This document shows positions 1 through 13,400 of a stretch of DNA of 64,000 bases, one piece after another. Source of the stretch: Odontesthes bonariensis (taxonomy: Eukaryota; Chordata; Actinopteri; Atheriniformes; Atherinopsidae); assembly GCF_027942865.1 (NCBI RefSeq), contig NC_134507.1, positions 5,846,026-5,910,025 on the forward strand. The letters are read 5' to 3'. The translations under genes and the position numbers were made by a program. A model generated the notes under the pieces. It did no database searches. It was given only the letters and a program-made list of their open reading frames with translations, and was not told the DNA's origin. Positions within the stretch are counted from its first letter, which is position 1; each line of letters starts with the position of its first letter.

Positions 1-1514
1 CTTCCTTTATTGTCTAACCATTTTTTATGAAAAGAGAAAATTCCTTGTGGCCGCAACGTTCAAAGCAACGTCGACTGGTTTAATCTCGTCACACTGACTG
101 GGATTCATGTAAATAAATATGTGTGAGTGTGAGCATCCACTGAAAACATAATAATTCACATTTGAAGGTTTTTTTTTTTGTTGTTGTTCGATTCCCAATC
201 TTGGGGACATATACCATATATTGTACAGTATATACTTTATTTCTAAAATATACCCTCCATTAGAACAACACAAAAGTAACACGAGGCAACGCATCTAATG
301 TGCTTTTGGAATTTTTGAACTGCTCGCTTAGTGGAAGTGTGGTTTGATTCTCATTGGCGCCTCTTTTGCTTTTCCTAAGTCCATACAAATTTGCCCTGCC
401 ATTCTTCCTTAAACTCATGACATTTACCAACAAGGTCAGAGTGAAGTGCTTAGGAAAATACATCTCATCTCTTTCAACTGGATCCACTTTATTTGCCAAC
501 TAGCATGCAAATTAGCATGCTAGCTTAGCCCATGCAATACACCTTTGTATAACTACAGTACTGGACAAATTAAAACCCATGAACTGATGATATGTGCTTG
601 ACAAAATGATAAAGGGAGAATTAAAGTTGCTACTGTTGTGATAAACCCTACGGCCATAGTCTCAACAGTTAATTCTCTGGGGCCGTGAACGTTTGTCAAA
701 TGAGGCATTTCATTCTGAACCAAAACTGTTTGGAGGATCAAAACTGCCAAAGCAACAACAAAAAAAGAAGTAATGATAATGGTTATATTTTTAGCAATCA
801 CTGTAAAGTCTTTTGGAAAGCAGTGTATAAACTGAAAGACTAGCAAAACCATCTATGCATTCACTTCAGGCCAAAAGGATCAACCTTTTGAAGCAACACT
901 GACAGTTTCACATGTAACTAAAAAGTTTAGCATGTAATTTATGATGGTGCATTAGCAGAAATGCATTATCTCAATCAAACCTATTGGTGCAGAAATGCCA
1001 GAAAACAATGATAACTGTGTTTTCTTTACCATTGATGCAGTGGGTCGCCTCTCACCCATCTGCCATCTTAAAATATAGTCAATAGTTAAGAAGGGGAATA
1101 AACATCAAACTCAGACTCTTGAATGTGCTTTTCATGATTTTAGAGGAGGGTGATGCATCGGATATTCTGTTGGTTGCAATTCTTGTGAGGTATCATGGAA
1201 TAAATTATTAAATGAAGACTTGAATTTATGTTCAGAAAGTCTAAATCTTCATTCAATTTTTTTATCAGATCTTGGAATTGAAATACCCCCAATCCAATTC
1301 AAAAACCACAAAACTGAATGTTGTTTCATGACTCCGAACAACGAGGAGGAGCGTGTATCATCCGTTTGACACGGGCTGAATGAGGCAGTAACACAGGGTC
1401 ACAATGTCCTCTGCTGATAGCCTTAAGAGCATTAACTCGTCTTAACTTTCCGAGTCTACATTGGAGCATCTCAAGCCGGTAATCGGGTGGATAGTGTACA
1501 CACAACCTACCCTA
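1..1514. other. Intergenic, no supported gene
   Basis: AT-rich sequence beyond the 3' end of the dehydratase-like gene. Two small minus-strand open frames (553-852 and 260-499) are present. The first is hydrophobic with two membrane-like stretches, but neither shows a known domain, splice context or upstream signals. A small palindrome-rich patch (GCATGCTAATTTGCATGC on the minus strand) lies near 500. Nothing else is recognised. Confidence 0.4.
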
Positions 1515-2109
1515 GTGTTATGCGTCACTTTTATTCTTAGGGAATATATACCACAAAGAAAAACTCAAGCTTTACCTCTATGCAGAAAAAAAACAACACA
1601 AAATAAATCCACGAACAGGGCTAATTTACTTCGGTTTTATTTAGAGAACACATTTTCACTATCATCTCATGTAATATATATATACAGAAATATATACAGT
1701 ACTTTATAAACATCCTTCTTTGAAAAATAAATCTCATATTCTGCTGTTATGTGGATCTGTGCCGCATTCATCCATGCAGTCCATCCTTCAGCTAATGTAG
1801 TGATTCAGATAAGAACTAGATTCCTCCTGGATGCGAGTTAACCACTTCACAGTAATCAGTGAGCCATGATGAACAAGAACAGCGGCAGAAATAAAGGAAG
1901 TAATACAAATTATATTTGCTCTATAATCTCACAGCTTTTCTGTACGCACACAGCTGAACAAGATTGTATCAAACATGTTGGTATGACGTGACGGAGCTCT
2001 TGTATCTTAGATGTGTGTGTGTCACAAGATGTGCTTTAAAGTCATTCCATGTTTCATTACAATACTTTTTCAGTTTTCGGTATAGTTTTTGTGCTTGGTG
2101 TCGTCGTGA
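1515..2109 (-). other. Predicted 3' UTR of the threonine dehydratase-like gene with polyadenylation signals
   Basis: On the minus strand, AATAAA hexamers occur at 1636-1641 and 1530-1535, about 470 and 575 bp after the stop codon. Either could end the transcript. The stretch contains no other recognised feature. Confidence 0.45.
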
Positions 2110-5100
2110 TCACCGGTCCAGCCAGCATATTGAAGGGTAGCGCTCATTCAGCATCTTGCGCAACTGAGCACTTTGTGTCTTATCTCTGGTTTCCACCACA
2201 CACTCCACCTGCCAACACACACACAGTTAGCACCCGTTACATCACACGGACAAGTTAGAATTAGGGCATCGTTGCTGGTTAGTACACTTGGTCTTTCACC
2301 TTTTGACAAAGCTGGTGAATAAAGACAACAGTTTATTTAGTGCGGGGGAATTATGTATAGCCCAAACATAAAGGACTATTCTTGTTTCCCTGGCATTAAA
2401 GGGAAATTTAATGATGGAAAACAATCAGTATCTGCTACCGATAATTGGCCAGTGTTTTATTGTTGACATTGGTATGAGCCCAGAATTTCACAGTGAGTGT
2501 ATCCCTCACCAACTGTTGCACCGTCATTTTCCTACAGTAGTCAAGCAGATCAAACACTGGCTCTGCAGCCCTTTTTTTGCATTGTGCATCCCCCATAGTG
2601 TTCCTAAAAGCTCGGAAAAGGAGGGCGATTGTATTCAGTTGTTTGCAGCCTGCAGTTTATGCCACTAAATGTCACTACACCCCTCACACTGGAAGTTTAA
2701 TGTCATATGAAATGAGCAAGTTTTTCATGAATAAGCAGCAAACGGCGTGTACTCAAAATGACAAAAGCCTAAATTGGTGTAAAGCTGTTTTTAACTTTTT
2801 AATTATAAAGAATTAGCAAGGAATTTGAATGGTATTGGAATTCATTGGAAAGTAGTTCGAGTTTTATAAATATAAACTTAATTCAAAGAACAAGATAAAT
2901 AGCTCTGCCTTCTAGTTGAGTTGAAGTTTGGGCCATACAGTTCCCGCCAACGCCCTGGCAACTCCAAGCATAGAGTTCTTAGGCAATGACCGAAAAGGTT
3001 AATTAGCAGATTGGAGAAGAGGCGCACAAAGACTCAGGTGAAAGAGAGAGATTAGACGCCTACCTTTGCCTTGAAGAGGTCTGATTTGTCACCGTGTCTG
3101 CGATGGCAGACGTCCAACAGCCTGGGAGAAACAAGAAACGAGGTGGGAGGGAATTAAAGGAGGCATCGGGTGACGAAAATGAAACGGCTTAAGGCTGAAG
3201 CAGCAGAAGCGTCCTTACCTCACATCCTCTCTGGACAGTACATCCAGCAGTTTGGCCATGTCCCCTGGGAATTCTCCCAACTGCACCGCAAACTTACTGA
3301 CCCGATCGTCCAACACCAGAGCCCGGTCCAGGCACTGCCTCACCAGCTCCGACTCCATGTTAGCGCTGCTTACCACAATAACAACCCTGCAGCAGAGAGA
3401 GATGGAGGCCAGTTTTAACTGTAACCACGGATTAGCACTGCTGTTAGGGCCATTTTGAATAAAACAATTTTTAAAAAAGAGCTTTTACACTGTTTATGTC
3501 CCTGACTCTACAGAGGACTGGGGTAGACTGAAGCAAAGACTAAAAAGCTGCCATTACGAAGCTGATTTATCTGACCCACTTTTTTCCTCTTAGTTCAGGA
3601 AGTTTCCCAGCCAAGATGGCAGCCAGTCCCATGGCTCCTTCCGTGTCCACTATGGAACGTTCAAACTCATGAAACCGCAGCATCGCCACCAGAGACTCTT
3701 CCTCGCTGAGAGCACAGACAAAAAATGGACTGATGTGACGCTCAGTGTACAAGTATGAATCAGCACAAAGATATATTTCAACATTATGGGATAAAATATC
3801 CTCGTAGGCACAGTCATTTTATTGGTGTGATGAGCTCATTTGTGTCACACATTCTAAATGTGATTCCTGAATGAAAGTCTTTGAAGACTACATGTGCTGT
3901 TGTTAGATCGATTCTTTCAATGGCAGCTCAAGAACAAGTTAAATAAAGTGTTTATTGGTAGTCACATGTCAAAGCATATCAGCGCTGGGCTCAGTGGAAC
4001 AGAGTTCCCGCAGGAAATCCGTCAGACTGAGCCTCGATTTCCGGGTATCATTTGCATTTATAGCCTCATAGGTTGGACTCACACTCGACCGAGTATGATT
4101 GGACATGAGTAGGTTCAACATGCTTCGTCATATTCTCTGGATCAGCCAAAACAATGTGTGTGTGTGTGAATCTGCCCTTGCTGTCCCAGGCTTTCCCAAT
4201 TGTTTTGTCTTCCCATTCCTGGATCACTTTAGGTCATCATGGAAAAGTACTGAGGCTTATTTAATTTATAATGTCTAAGAACAAAGCCAATTTTTACACT
4301 GTGGAGGTGCAGTACCTGACAGGTATGACTTTATCCACCAGTTTCTTTGCCAGCTGGAAGGTGTTTACACCAAGCGAACGCTCCATAAGATCTGGGAAAA
4401 CAGACAGAACAATCATCACTTATTCATTCACTGCAGGTGTGGAATGAAAATGTGACCACGAGGTTTAATGCTATACAGCATTCACATTTTCAGTATTTTC
4501 ATTGTAGGTTTGTGCTAGGCACCCAAACATGACACGGGCTTACCTCCGTATAGTTTCTTGTTGGGCTTGCTGTGCATGTCTTTGATTGGACCGTCTGTTT
4601 TCAGAGATTGGAGCAGCAGAGGGAAACCTTCTGGTTCGATGCCCTGTTGAGGGAAGTCCTTCAGTTATTATTCCACCGGCGTTAAACTGTGACGGTACAC
4701 TTTAGAGGAGGTTGTATTTACCATGTTAACATCAGACAGAATACACCTCATTCATGTCTTATGACCCACTAGGATTGTGTGGTGGTGTATTTCTCTGTAG
4801 AGTATTTATCTTGTTTCTTCTTCTTTAGTTGTGTTTGGGATGTTTATGGTCAGCAGCCTTTGGCAAGACAGTGGGTAGACACCAACTAATGAGATGTCTG
4901 TGTAGATATCTGTGCTGCACACTCTCAGCAGAATGGGGACTTTGGTATAAATGGGTTTATTTGTGCTTTAGAACGTAACTAAAATAAGTGGTAAACTGTA
5001 GTTTTTACTCATCTATTGCTTTGCAGTGCAGTTGTCTGCAGTCGCTTTCACTTTCTGAACAAACTCAGAGTTGCAGAGAAATGGCAAAATTGTTATGTTC

Positions 5101-8100
5101 CAGTTCACAGATTAATGCCTCGTTGTGTTTGAAAACATGGGATTTTCAAGGGAAGTACTTCAAATATATTGCGGTTTTTAAAGCGGTTACAGCAGAATGA
5201 AACACAGACTTAAAGGGAAATGTGGGATGTTGGTGTCAAAGTTATCTTTGCTGTATAAAGTAAGGGTTTATAAAAGATAAGAGGAACCGCAGTAGAAATA
5301 CAACTGATATTGAGGGAAAAGGTCACAAAGAGGAACCCTGGAATGGAACGTACAGGTATTTAATGTAATGAAAAAAGAAGAAAAAAGAACCATTTCTACT
5401 TACTACAACAAGAATCTGAGAATTGAGGTGTTTGATGGCTGCAGCAGTGCCAGCCAGAAGGCCGTACTGTCCTGCTGCAGGAACAATAATTGCATCCACT
5501 TTGGGCACTTGCTCAAAGATCTCCATGCCAACAGTGCCCAGTCCTGCCAGGTATGCTGCATTTTCATCTCTGTTAATCAGCAAAGAGGGAAACAGCAGAC
5601 TTATTTCAACAGAACACTGACGGATTGTACTATTCGCCTATGCTGTCATTGTTCTGTTTACAGATCTTTTATAGCTAAGCCAGCGTAACTTGCAGTTTAA
5701 ATGACAAACTAGATAAACTCATGCCAAAATCCAAGGATGAACATAGAGAGACTGACTCTTCCAGGTAGAGGTATCCGTTTTCTTTGGCCAGATGGCGCGC
5801 GTGATTCTGGGAATCGCGGTTGGTGCTGCCATAAGAGATGACCATGGCACCGTAGTCTCTGTAGATCCTGAGACGAGGTGAGGAGCAGCCTGATGGCATG
5901 ATGACAAACACGGGGATCTTCAGCTCCACTGCGTGGTGAGCCACGGCCATGGAGAAGCTACTGTCAGTGGACACGATCACACCCTTTCTCTGCTGCTCCT
6001 GAAAGGAACCAAACGCACTGCTTGACCTATGTTCATACAATCAGTCTGTTTACACGTGTAAAGGTATTTCGTTAGTTAGAGCTTAAAAGATAAAGATTCG
6101 GCATCAATGCCTTTGCAGGGCCCTAAGACTTCAGCTTAAACCTTGTGATTTTCCTACTTTTTCACAGATGTAAAGTAAAACACATCCAAATGGAGCCATT
6201 CCAAAGGGTTTGACTATTTTTTTAGAGCTATATGTAAGAGGTGATCAGTAAACCTATGCACACTTGCACTAACATACAAAGCAGATCACACAAGCTGAGA
6301 CTTGACCAACAAAGAGGGATCATCCCTTCTCTAGCAGCCCGTTTCCGGCTAGATTTACCTGCGTGAGGGAGGCCAGCAGGTAGAGCGCTCCCCTCTCCTT
6401 CACAGAGCCCGTGTAGTGCAGGTGCTCCTTCTTCAGGTAGATCTCCATTCCGTACTGTTTGGACAGTCTGGAGTACTGTAATAAAGAGGCAGCATAGTTC
6501 ACTTGAATGTAAATTCAGGAAAAGTGAGTTCTTTCATTGGCAAATATTTTCTGTAATATTCGAAAATGAGTTTGTGTTTTTGAGCTGAAATAGAGACAGG
6601 TTGGGATTTATGTTAAGGTACAACTCCAGAGAAGCTGTCAAGTCTCTGAATACAGCAAAATTACATTAGACACTACAAAACATTAATGTTATGGATTGTT
6701 CCTGCACTGGTAAACAGCCCATCAGTCTGCACCAGGTTTGTCTTTAAAAAGAATCACTCTGTGCCCTTTTGGACAAAGTAACAATATTCTCTCATATGTA
6801 TTTGGGAAGTACAAACTCCATAGTCCTACAGTCAAAGCAGCTGACATCTTCCAGAGTTTCCTGTTGAAGTGGACAGATAGTAATATAAATGTGTATTGTC
6901 TTTCTATTATAGTTTCAATTTACCAGAATTATCACTTTAAACTATATAACCAAATGGCAAAAGTTCTATAAGGAAGATCTGATACATTTTGTTCACTCTT
7001 TGTCGTCACTTGGGCTTTTCCACCGCTCCCCTGCCACTCCCTCCTTTCCCAGGGTGTTACACCCCTTCCACATTAGTTATAACTTCACTGCTCCGGTCCA
7101 ATTGTCTTCCCGCCTCCTCCCCAACTGCGCCTTCTCCAGTTGCCTGAGACGACTCGACTCCAGGCCTTTCCCGTCATCCATCATGTAATGTTCTGCACTG
7201 ATGGGACTTTGGAGTCTAACTGCCAAACTTCTTATTCTTTGCACATCAAACTTTTTCTAATTATTGCACACCAATACATTAGTGTTGGCCTTTTATTTGA
7301 TCTCTCCACGTTGAACTAATTTAGATATATGAGCCTCAGACTGGTCCTTTGTCCAACTCTAATCGGAGCTCTTTTGTGTAGTGGCAGGGGTGATGTTTGA
7401 TCCTCCAGCAGAGAGCACAGCCAACGTACCGTGCAAGGGGTCTTCTGTATCCCTGCCTGGATCCTAAAGGCTGCTGCGCTGATGTCCTCAAAGCGGAGGT
7501 ACTGAGCCGGAGGTCTGGGGATGATCCTGAACTCGCTGACTCTTCTGGTTTTGGGGGGGTCCATGAGCTTGATCTCAGCAACTTCCACCACTTTGGTTTC
7601 ATGGACTTTAACATCCCCGTTGAGAAGTTCCTCCTCACCAAAGTCCTTCAAACGCTCTGGTTCAATCAGGGTGGGTCGGCGGCCCACGGTGCCATTACTG
7701 AAGGGGCCGGATTTGCAAGGGCCACCCGGCTGACTGGGGCCCAGGCGCAATTCCTCCCTGAGAAAGAAAACAAGGGACAGATATTTACAGGGATTTGCAA
7801 AGCAGATCCCAAATTTGAGAAAACAGGTTTCCCTGTTAAAACGGTAAAGTCCTGTTAAACTTGTCAATGCAGCAAAAATGTTGCAGCTTTAATGTCGCAG
7901 TCAAGAAGCTCCAGTTTCTGAAATTTGATGAGCATAGAACAAACCCAGGAGGAGAATACTGAGCAGAGGTGGATGCTGTGAGAACCATGACATGGATTAA
8001 TAGCTTCATTAAGTAATAACGTCATTAATGAGCCCCTACAGATAAAGATTACATTTTCTCCCTAAAGCACATCAGTGCACCTCCACTCAGGACTCTTAAA

Positions 8101-10866
8101 ATCAATTATTGTTTTAAGTTGCTAGTTTGCTAATTAACGACCAGATAAACTGGATCTATTTGGCCAAGTCGCTACAAGAAGGAAATATTAAGTAATATTG
8201 TCCAGCAACATGCACATGAACGGCAAAGAATGAATAATGTTTCTCCAAACACAGTGACCTCTGTTTCAAACTAAATGACATTAACATGTTCTCTGCAACC
8301 CAGTTCTGATTAAATAAGATGAAAAACAGACAGCTAAAGACTATTTTGGTCTGCTGTGTAAAAATGTAATGTATGATACAACATTTGGTGGGAAGTGGAA
8401 CTGAGAAAAATCGTTTAATCTCATTCTTATTCCAACAGATTGTAAGATTTTTTGTTTGTGAGCATCATGTTAATTTACAGTCTGAGCCACACACACAGAA
8501 ATCCGAATATCCGATTCACATCTTAATGATGCTCTGAAACTACAGCTCAGACACACTCGAGTAGCCAGCTTTATTAGCATTCAAGACAGGTTGTAAGATC
8601 GGTTCTAAAGGGACAATCTACAGGTTTAGAAGAAAAATGACTAGACCTCAACAGTTGTACAAAGAAACCATAACCACCTCCCTCCACCCCCATTCTCCAG
8701 TCTGAAATTAATTGAGTCACCTTTCACATCAACTCAGCTTCCGCTTTCTGTGACAGATTACGTCGATGAATCAGCTAATGATTTATTGGCTAGTTTGGCT
8801 CCTCTTTTTGTGGAGACACACCACCTAAAGGGCATTTTAGAGCTAAAAAACGAGACAGTTTGATTTACAACAGCTTAGTAAATGGACAATGGATGGTACA
8901 GTTAATTTAAATTGTTCATTTTCTCTCCAGATCTTTTCTCCTTGCTCAGATGACACAATGCAAAAGAGGAATAAGATCCTCTCGTGGCTGTTTATCTTAC
9001 AACGTAATTTATGAGGACTGAGCCCTGTCCACAGTAAAGACAGAACAATAGGATTACCTTCACTTATTGGAGATTAAGTCATGTACTTAGCCACCAAAGC
9101 AGCATATCTAATGGTTTGAATAGAAGTTTGAGACTGAGTAAAGTTGCGTGTTGGAATCCTGCCACTCATATTCACATATACAGAATAAGGTGGGCTAATC
9201 TGCATAATGATTGGAGCTCATGAAAAGGAAGCTTGAAAAGAATCCACTTGTGAAAGTGCTTTTATTGAGCCTGTTATGTGCTAAGATCGCTTCCAAACAC
9301 CACCAGGTGGAGCTGCTGCCCCACACATGTCCGAATGGGAACCGGTCAGTGGCTCACTCTTCATGTACCATCCTGCTCTATTTATGGCACGGAGATCTGT
9401 TAAATACAATACTGTGACCTTTCACCCAGCCTCCTGGATCAATTATTCAGTGCCCCACTTTTTCTTGTGAACATTTTTGTAAAAATAGAGTCGTATTTTT
9501 CACATAATTATGTAAATAACAGAAGTCCAAGGCTGCACTTGTGATTAGGGTACTTTGGTTCAAAGGCGCGGTTTAAAACGGCATCAAAGAGAAGATAAAC
9601 ATGGCAACCTCAAAGACGCTAATCAAAAGAGAAGGGGATGAGACGAAATGGTAAACAATAGCTTCTACCCCAAAATGGTACTTTAAAAAAAGAAAAAAAA
9701 ATCAGGCCAAAGCAAAAAGTGAAGGCGTCATTTCAACCTAGCAGGCTTTCTTCACAGCACTCTCAGCTTCTTAAGGTCTTTTCAAACATTAAATGCTCTT
9801 ACTTGTTGTTGCACTGGTTTCCTTTTCCAGCTGGAAAAGTTCTTTTGGGAAAAGAAAATGCTTCCTTGCACAAGACCCTAATCGCTGATGGTGCCTCATT
9901 GTAAAATGCAGTTCGGCTTCCTTTTGAGGCAGCCTCCTTGCATTCTTTATGTGGTTTCTCTTAGCCTCCTTGGATATTGGACAAGAAGCTGTGGAATGTT
10001 CAGAAAGGCAACTGAAAACTAGATATCTGAAGGAACATTTCTGTAGACTCACGATTCTTGTTTCGTATTATTGAATCCTAACGGTTGTGGTGCTCCATAA
10101 AAGCCGAGACAAAGACTTGAACATGACATAATTAGGACTGACCACAACAAAGGCACCATGCTTCACTTAAATGATTATTTAACAGGTTATTTACCTCTTT
10201 TGATCCAAAGATACCTTTTAATTTCCCTTTGTCTTACTCCAAATGAGTAAAAGGTAACTACAAAAGAAAGATGGGAACAAGGAAGAGGCCCAAGCAGAGG
10301 ATACTGTCCCAGGGGCTTGGAGGGTAGGAAGTGCCCCCCCTACAAGGTGCTGAAGTGAAGGAAGAGGTGAGAGATGATGAGATGGAAGAGGGGAAAGCAA
10401 TTTGTATAGAGGCTATAGATGGAGGAGGAGGGCAAACGCTGGACAAATGCTGGAATGGAGTTCACTACACCTTCATTCTGGTACAGCAAGATTCAAACAT
10501 GGATATGGAGAGTTGAAGGCTTGGTTTGTGGAATTAATTTTGGGATCAATGTAAGGGGATTTTGGGATTTCAATGTTAGGTTAGAATGCAAAACACAAAG
10601 GATGTAGAGAAGGATAAAACTTAACTTGGTGTGGTGGAAGTAGGAGCTACGTCTGAGATCTAGGGTAACTGTGCCGCTACGAGATTGAGTTGGGGAGAGG
10701 TCTGGAGAGGTCTAGAAGTGTCCAGGGTGCTACATGTTGGAAATTCCCACCTCGCCCAGAAAGGATCATTCTCCCCGCTGTCTTTAATTGCAGGTTTTGG
10801 TGAGAACAAACGCTCGAGTCGCTCGCTCAGGTAGCTTGAGTAGAATAACTGGGCAGCAAAGTTCAT
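2110..10866 (-). CDS. Threonine dehydratase-like PLP fold-type II enzyme, divergent paralogue (11 coding exons, 531 aa)
   Basis: Coding exons, 5' to 3': 10866-10751, 7757-7430, 6475-6359, 5998-5757, 5569-5404, 4643-4544, 4391-4316, 3705-3580, 3386-3219, 3121-3064, 2208-2110. All junctions are GT-AG, phases agree, and the sum is 1596 nt including TGA at 2110-2112. The fold is that of L-threonine ammonia-lyase, which deaminates threonine or serine with PLP. Residues 1-127 are an unrecognised extension. The catalytic domain starts near 128 (FEDISAAAFRI, KTPCT). GSVKERGA holds the presumed Schiff-base Lys174, GLGTVGMEIFEQVP lies at 277-290 and TEGAMGLAAILAGKLPEL in exon 8. Residues from about 450 resemble the ACT-like regulatory tail (VECVVETRD). 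The usual SAGNH loop reads TDSSF (198-202), the glycine loop reads PAAGQYGLLAG (298-308), and the second loop reads SSAN (430-433). Activity may therefore be altered or lost. The start ATG has A at -3. Family assignment is confident; substrate and activity are not known. Confidence 0.9.
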
Positions 10867-11045
10867 CCTGGTCGAGGGCCGTTCCTCCTACAATCCAATG
10901 AGCGTCTGATGCTGAATCCCTCTCCGGCTCCGGCTGCGTTGTGTCCGAGGGATGAGGGGACACTGGTTGCTGTTGCTCCCACGGTGTAAAGTCCCCTGCT
11001 CAAGCTCCCTCCCTCTTTCCCTGCTCAGGGCTTATTTAAGAAGGG
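10867..11045 (-). promoter_or_regulatory. Probable promoter and 5' UTR of the threonine dehydratase-like gene
   Basis: Directly upstream of the start codon at 10864-10866. On the minus strand a TATA-like TTAAATAAG lies at about 11031-11040, some 165 bp before the ATG, in a relatively GC-rich stretch. The transcription start is inferred to fall near 11.0 kb. An extra non-coding first exon cannot be excluded. Confidence 0.4.
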
Positions 11046-12892
11046 ATTACTCACTGACACACGCATGGTGGTTGTGGAGTGTCTCTGCTGAGGCCCGGCC
11101 CCTCCCAGGGCTCTATTCCTGGGCCCAGACCTGGATTACTTCCACTTTCTGTGACGTAGAGCTAATAAGACAGTCTAAGGAGATAAATACAGAATTAGGG
11201 GTTTATATGGGGAGCAGTGATCTGGCAGCTGAACAACACAGCAGAGAGAACTATGGAGGGAGGATCAGAAGTGAAGGACTGTGGGGTGAGAGGATCTCTG
11301 CTGGTGCAATGTGCCTAGTTCGTTTTGTGATCTCATTTATGTGTCACCAAAAAGAGTCACAAGTAGCACTTTTATCTTCATTTTCCAAGATGTAGGAGAC
11401 ATCAGCGCTCTTACAGGAGAGAATGGCATCCCTTGATACATTTGAACACAAATAGTTCATCAAGTGGACTGTGGAAAAAGACAAGCTGCCTGCCAGACAA
11501 TAGATACTTCAAAGAAAACGGAGAAGAGCTAAATTGGCTGCAGCAAAAACCCAGCAGGTGGTCCAGATCTTGTTTAGCTCTGATGATTGTCTGGCTCCAC
11601 GTGTTCCTCCAATCTGACCATGGCGCCATCAGCAAGGCCAGTATTTACTGAATAAACTTCCTTAATGTAATAAATGATGCCCTAAATCCAACCGCAGAAT
11701 GATCTGCAATATGTATGGGGCAGATAGTGTCGAAATAAAGTGCCACAAAGAAGTAAAGGGATTAGAATGCAGGTGTTCTTGTGACTCCCCAGAGTCTGTA
11801 ATGGTCCATTCTTACTTCACAACTCTAGATAAAGTGCAACTTCAGGCAGTTGTGTCCACACCCTGCTCCTTCTGTACAATCACAATATCACAAACTTTCA
11901 AAACCAAGCCCGTAATTTACAATAAAAGCCGAAGATTAATTCTCTAAAATGCTTTATGTATTTATTTATTCAGAGGCTTTTGGTGGACAGTTTCCTAGGA
12001 AACCCAGGGTGTTCCATATAAAGCCTAAGCTCTGAATAGGTTAACAGGTTTATCCTTACATGTAGTCACGTGATAGATAGTATTATTAAGCCTAATTTCA
12101 AGAGCAATGAACATTTCAAAATCAAACCAGGGTTGACTTTAAACTTATTCACATTATAGCTGCTATAAATGTTTTTCTTCAGAACCGGTTTATCACACGG
12201 TTCGGACCCTGTCTGACATAGCTGTGAAAAGTTGGAACTGTGAGTCCAGAACTGATGATAGCAATATTGAATAGATGATCGGTGACAGATGAGAGGTCTC
12301 TGTCCTTGCTGCAAGCACATCAAGACGGCTAAAGCGCCATGTGAAAGACAAAGAGGCTGGCGTTAGTGTGTGCGGGTCGTCTTGGTCCACATGGACTGCA
12401 ATAATGACCAAGCACAGGGCATGTTAGGAGTACCTATGAAAATCTACTGAGAAACTTTAGCAAATTTCAAGTATATTGATATTACTGCAAAAGGAAGTAA
12501 GATCACAACAACGGTGTTAAAATAGAGGCGTGCTCTTTGATATTGTCGACGCTGTACCTCTGCTGCATCGGCTTTAACGTGAGAAACACGTTAACAACAA
12601 CGCATTCGCCCAACAAAACACTTTAAAAAGGTTTTCTATAAGTACAGAAAATCCACAATAGGATTAGGAGGACAAAAGTCAAGGGAAATCAGAGCTCAAC
12701 TAATGACTTCACACACCCCACAGCACATCTCATTCAGATTAGATCGAGCGTCTTAAAAAGTAGCAGGACAAGCAGTGCATGCTCGGGGGGGAAAAGTGGG
12801 CACAGAGAGCTCAGACAACAAAGCCGAACGGGGTCCATGTCAACGTGGAGTTTACCGACGGACAGGACGAAGCGAGCACTTTCAGGGTTCCT

Positions 12893-13163
12893 TTAATCTC
12901 TCCACGCCTGTAGTGACATCTGGTCATCGTCGCCAATGACAGGTGTTAGACTGAAGAAAACAAAGAGATGTATGGATAGCAGGCAGAGGAGACGAGGATA
13001 GAAATAGATGGCGAGAAGGTCACCCTGCCTCCAGCAGTCTGTCACACCATGGATCAGTGTGACGCTGGTCACTGGATGCCGTGATCCTCTGGTGGTGTGC
13101 TCGCCGTGATGCTTTGCTCCTTACCTTTGTTTCTGCTGTCTCCAGTCCCCACGCAATACTCGA
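12893..13163 (-). other. Weak candidate for two terminal exons of an unidentified minus-strand gene
   Basis: A 39-bp segment (13163-13125) is flanked by a CTTACAG acceptor and a GTAAGG donor. A second segment starts after CTTCAG at 12950 and runs open to TAA at 12893-12895. Their phases agree (both phase 2), giving ...RVLRGDWRQQKQ then S and LTPVIGDDDQMSLQAWRD before the stop. I recognise no family, and no upstream partner exon was found, so this may be chance. Confidence 0.15.
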
Positions 13164-13378
13164 CTGTAAGGATTACAAGATGGACTTAGACAAACATTCA
13201 CATTCAATCATAGACGGTTAACAGACCCCGTGTCCAGAAAATAAGAACTCATATCTGTAATTCCCTTATTTGTGTTTTTTTTTAACTGACACAGACACAA
13301 AATTTGATTCTCAGTGTCTTCACTGACCAGCTTCTTTGTTTACAACATAAAGAAAGCAAAGATTCGATGGCTGCCACA

Positions 13379-13400
13379 CCCTAACCCTAACCCTAACCCC
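13379..13400 (+). repeat. Interstitial telomere-like tract
   Basis: Three perfect CCCTAA units followed by CCCC. Vertebrate telomeres are TTAGGG repeats, so this is the same motif on the other strand. It is too short to show a chromosome fusion by itself. Confidence 0.85.

Noticed and set aside
553..852. Minus-strand 99-codon hydrophobic frame with two membrane-like stretches
   Set aside because: AT-rich T-rich codons give hydrophobic residues by chance; no splice sites, family match or promoter were seen.
7397..7858. Plus-strand 153-codon frame
   Set aside because: It is the antisense shadow of exon 2 of the dehydratase-like gene.
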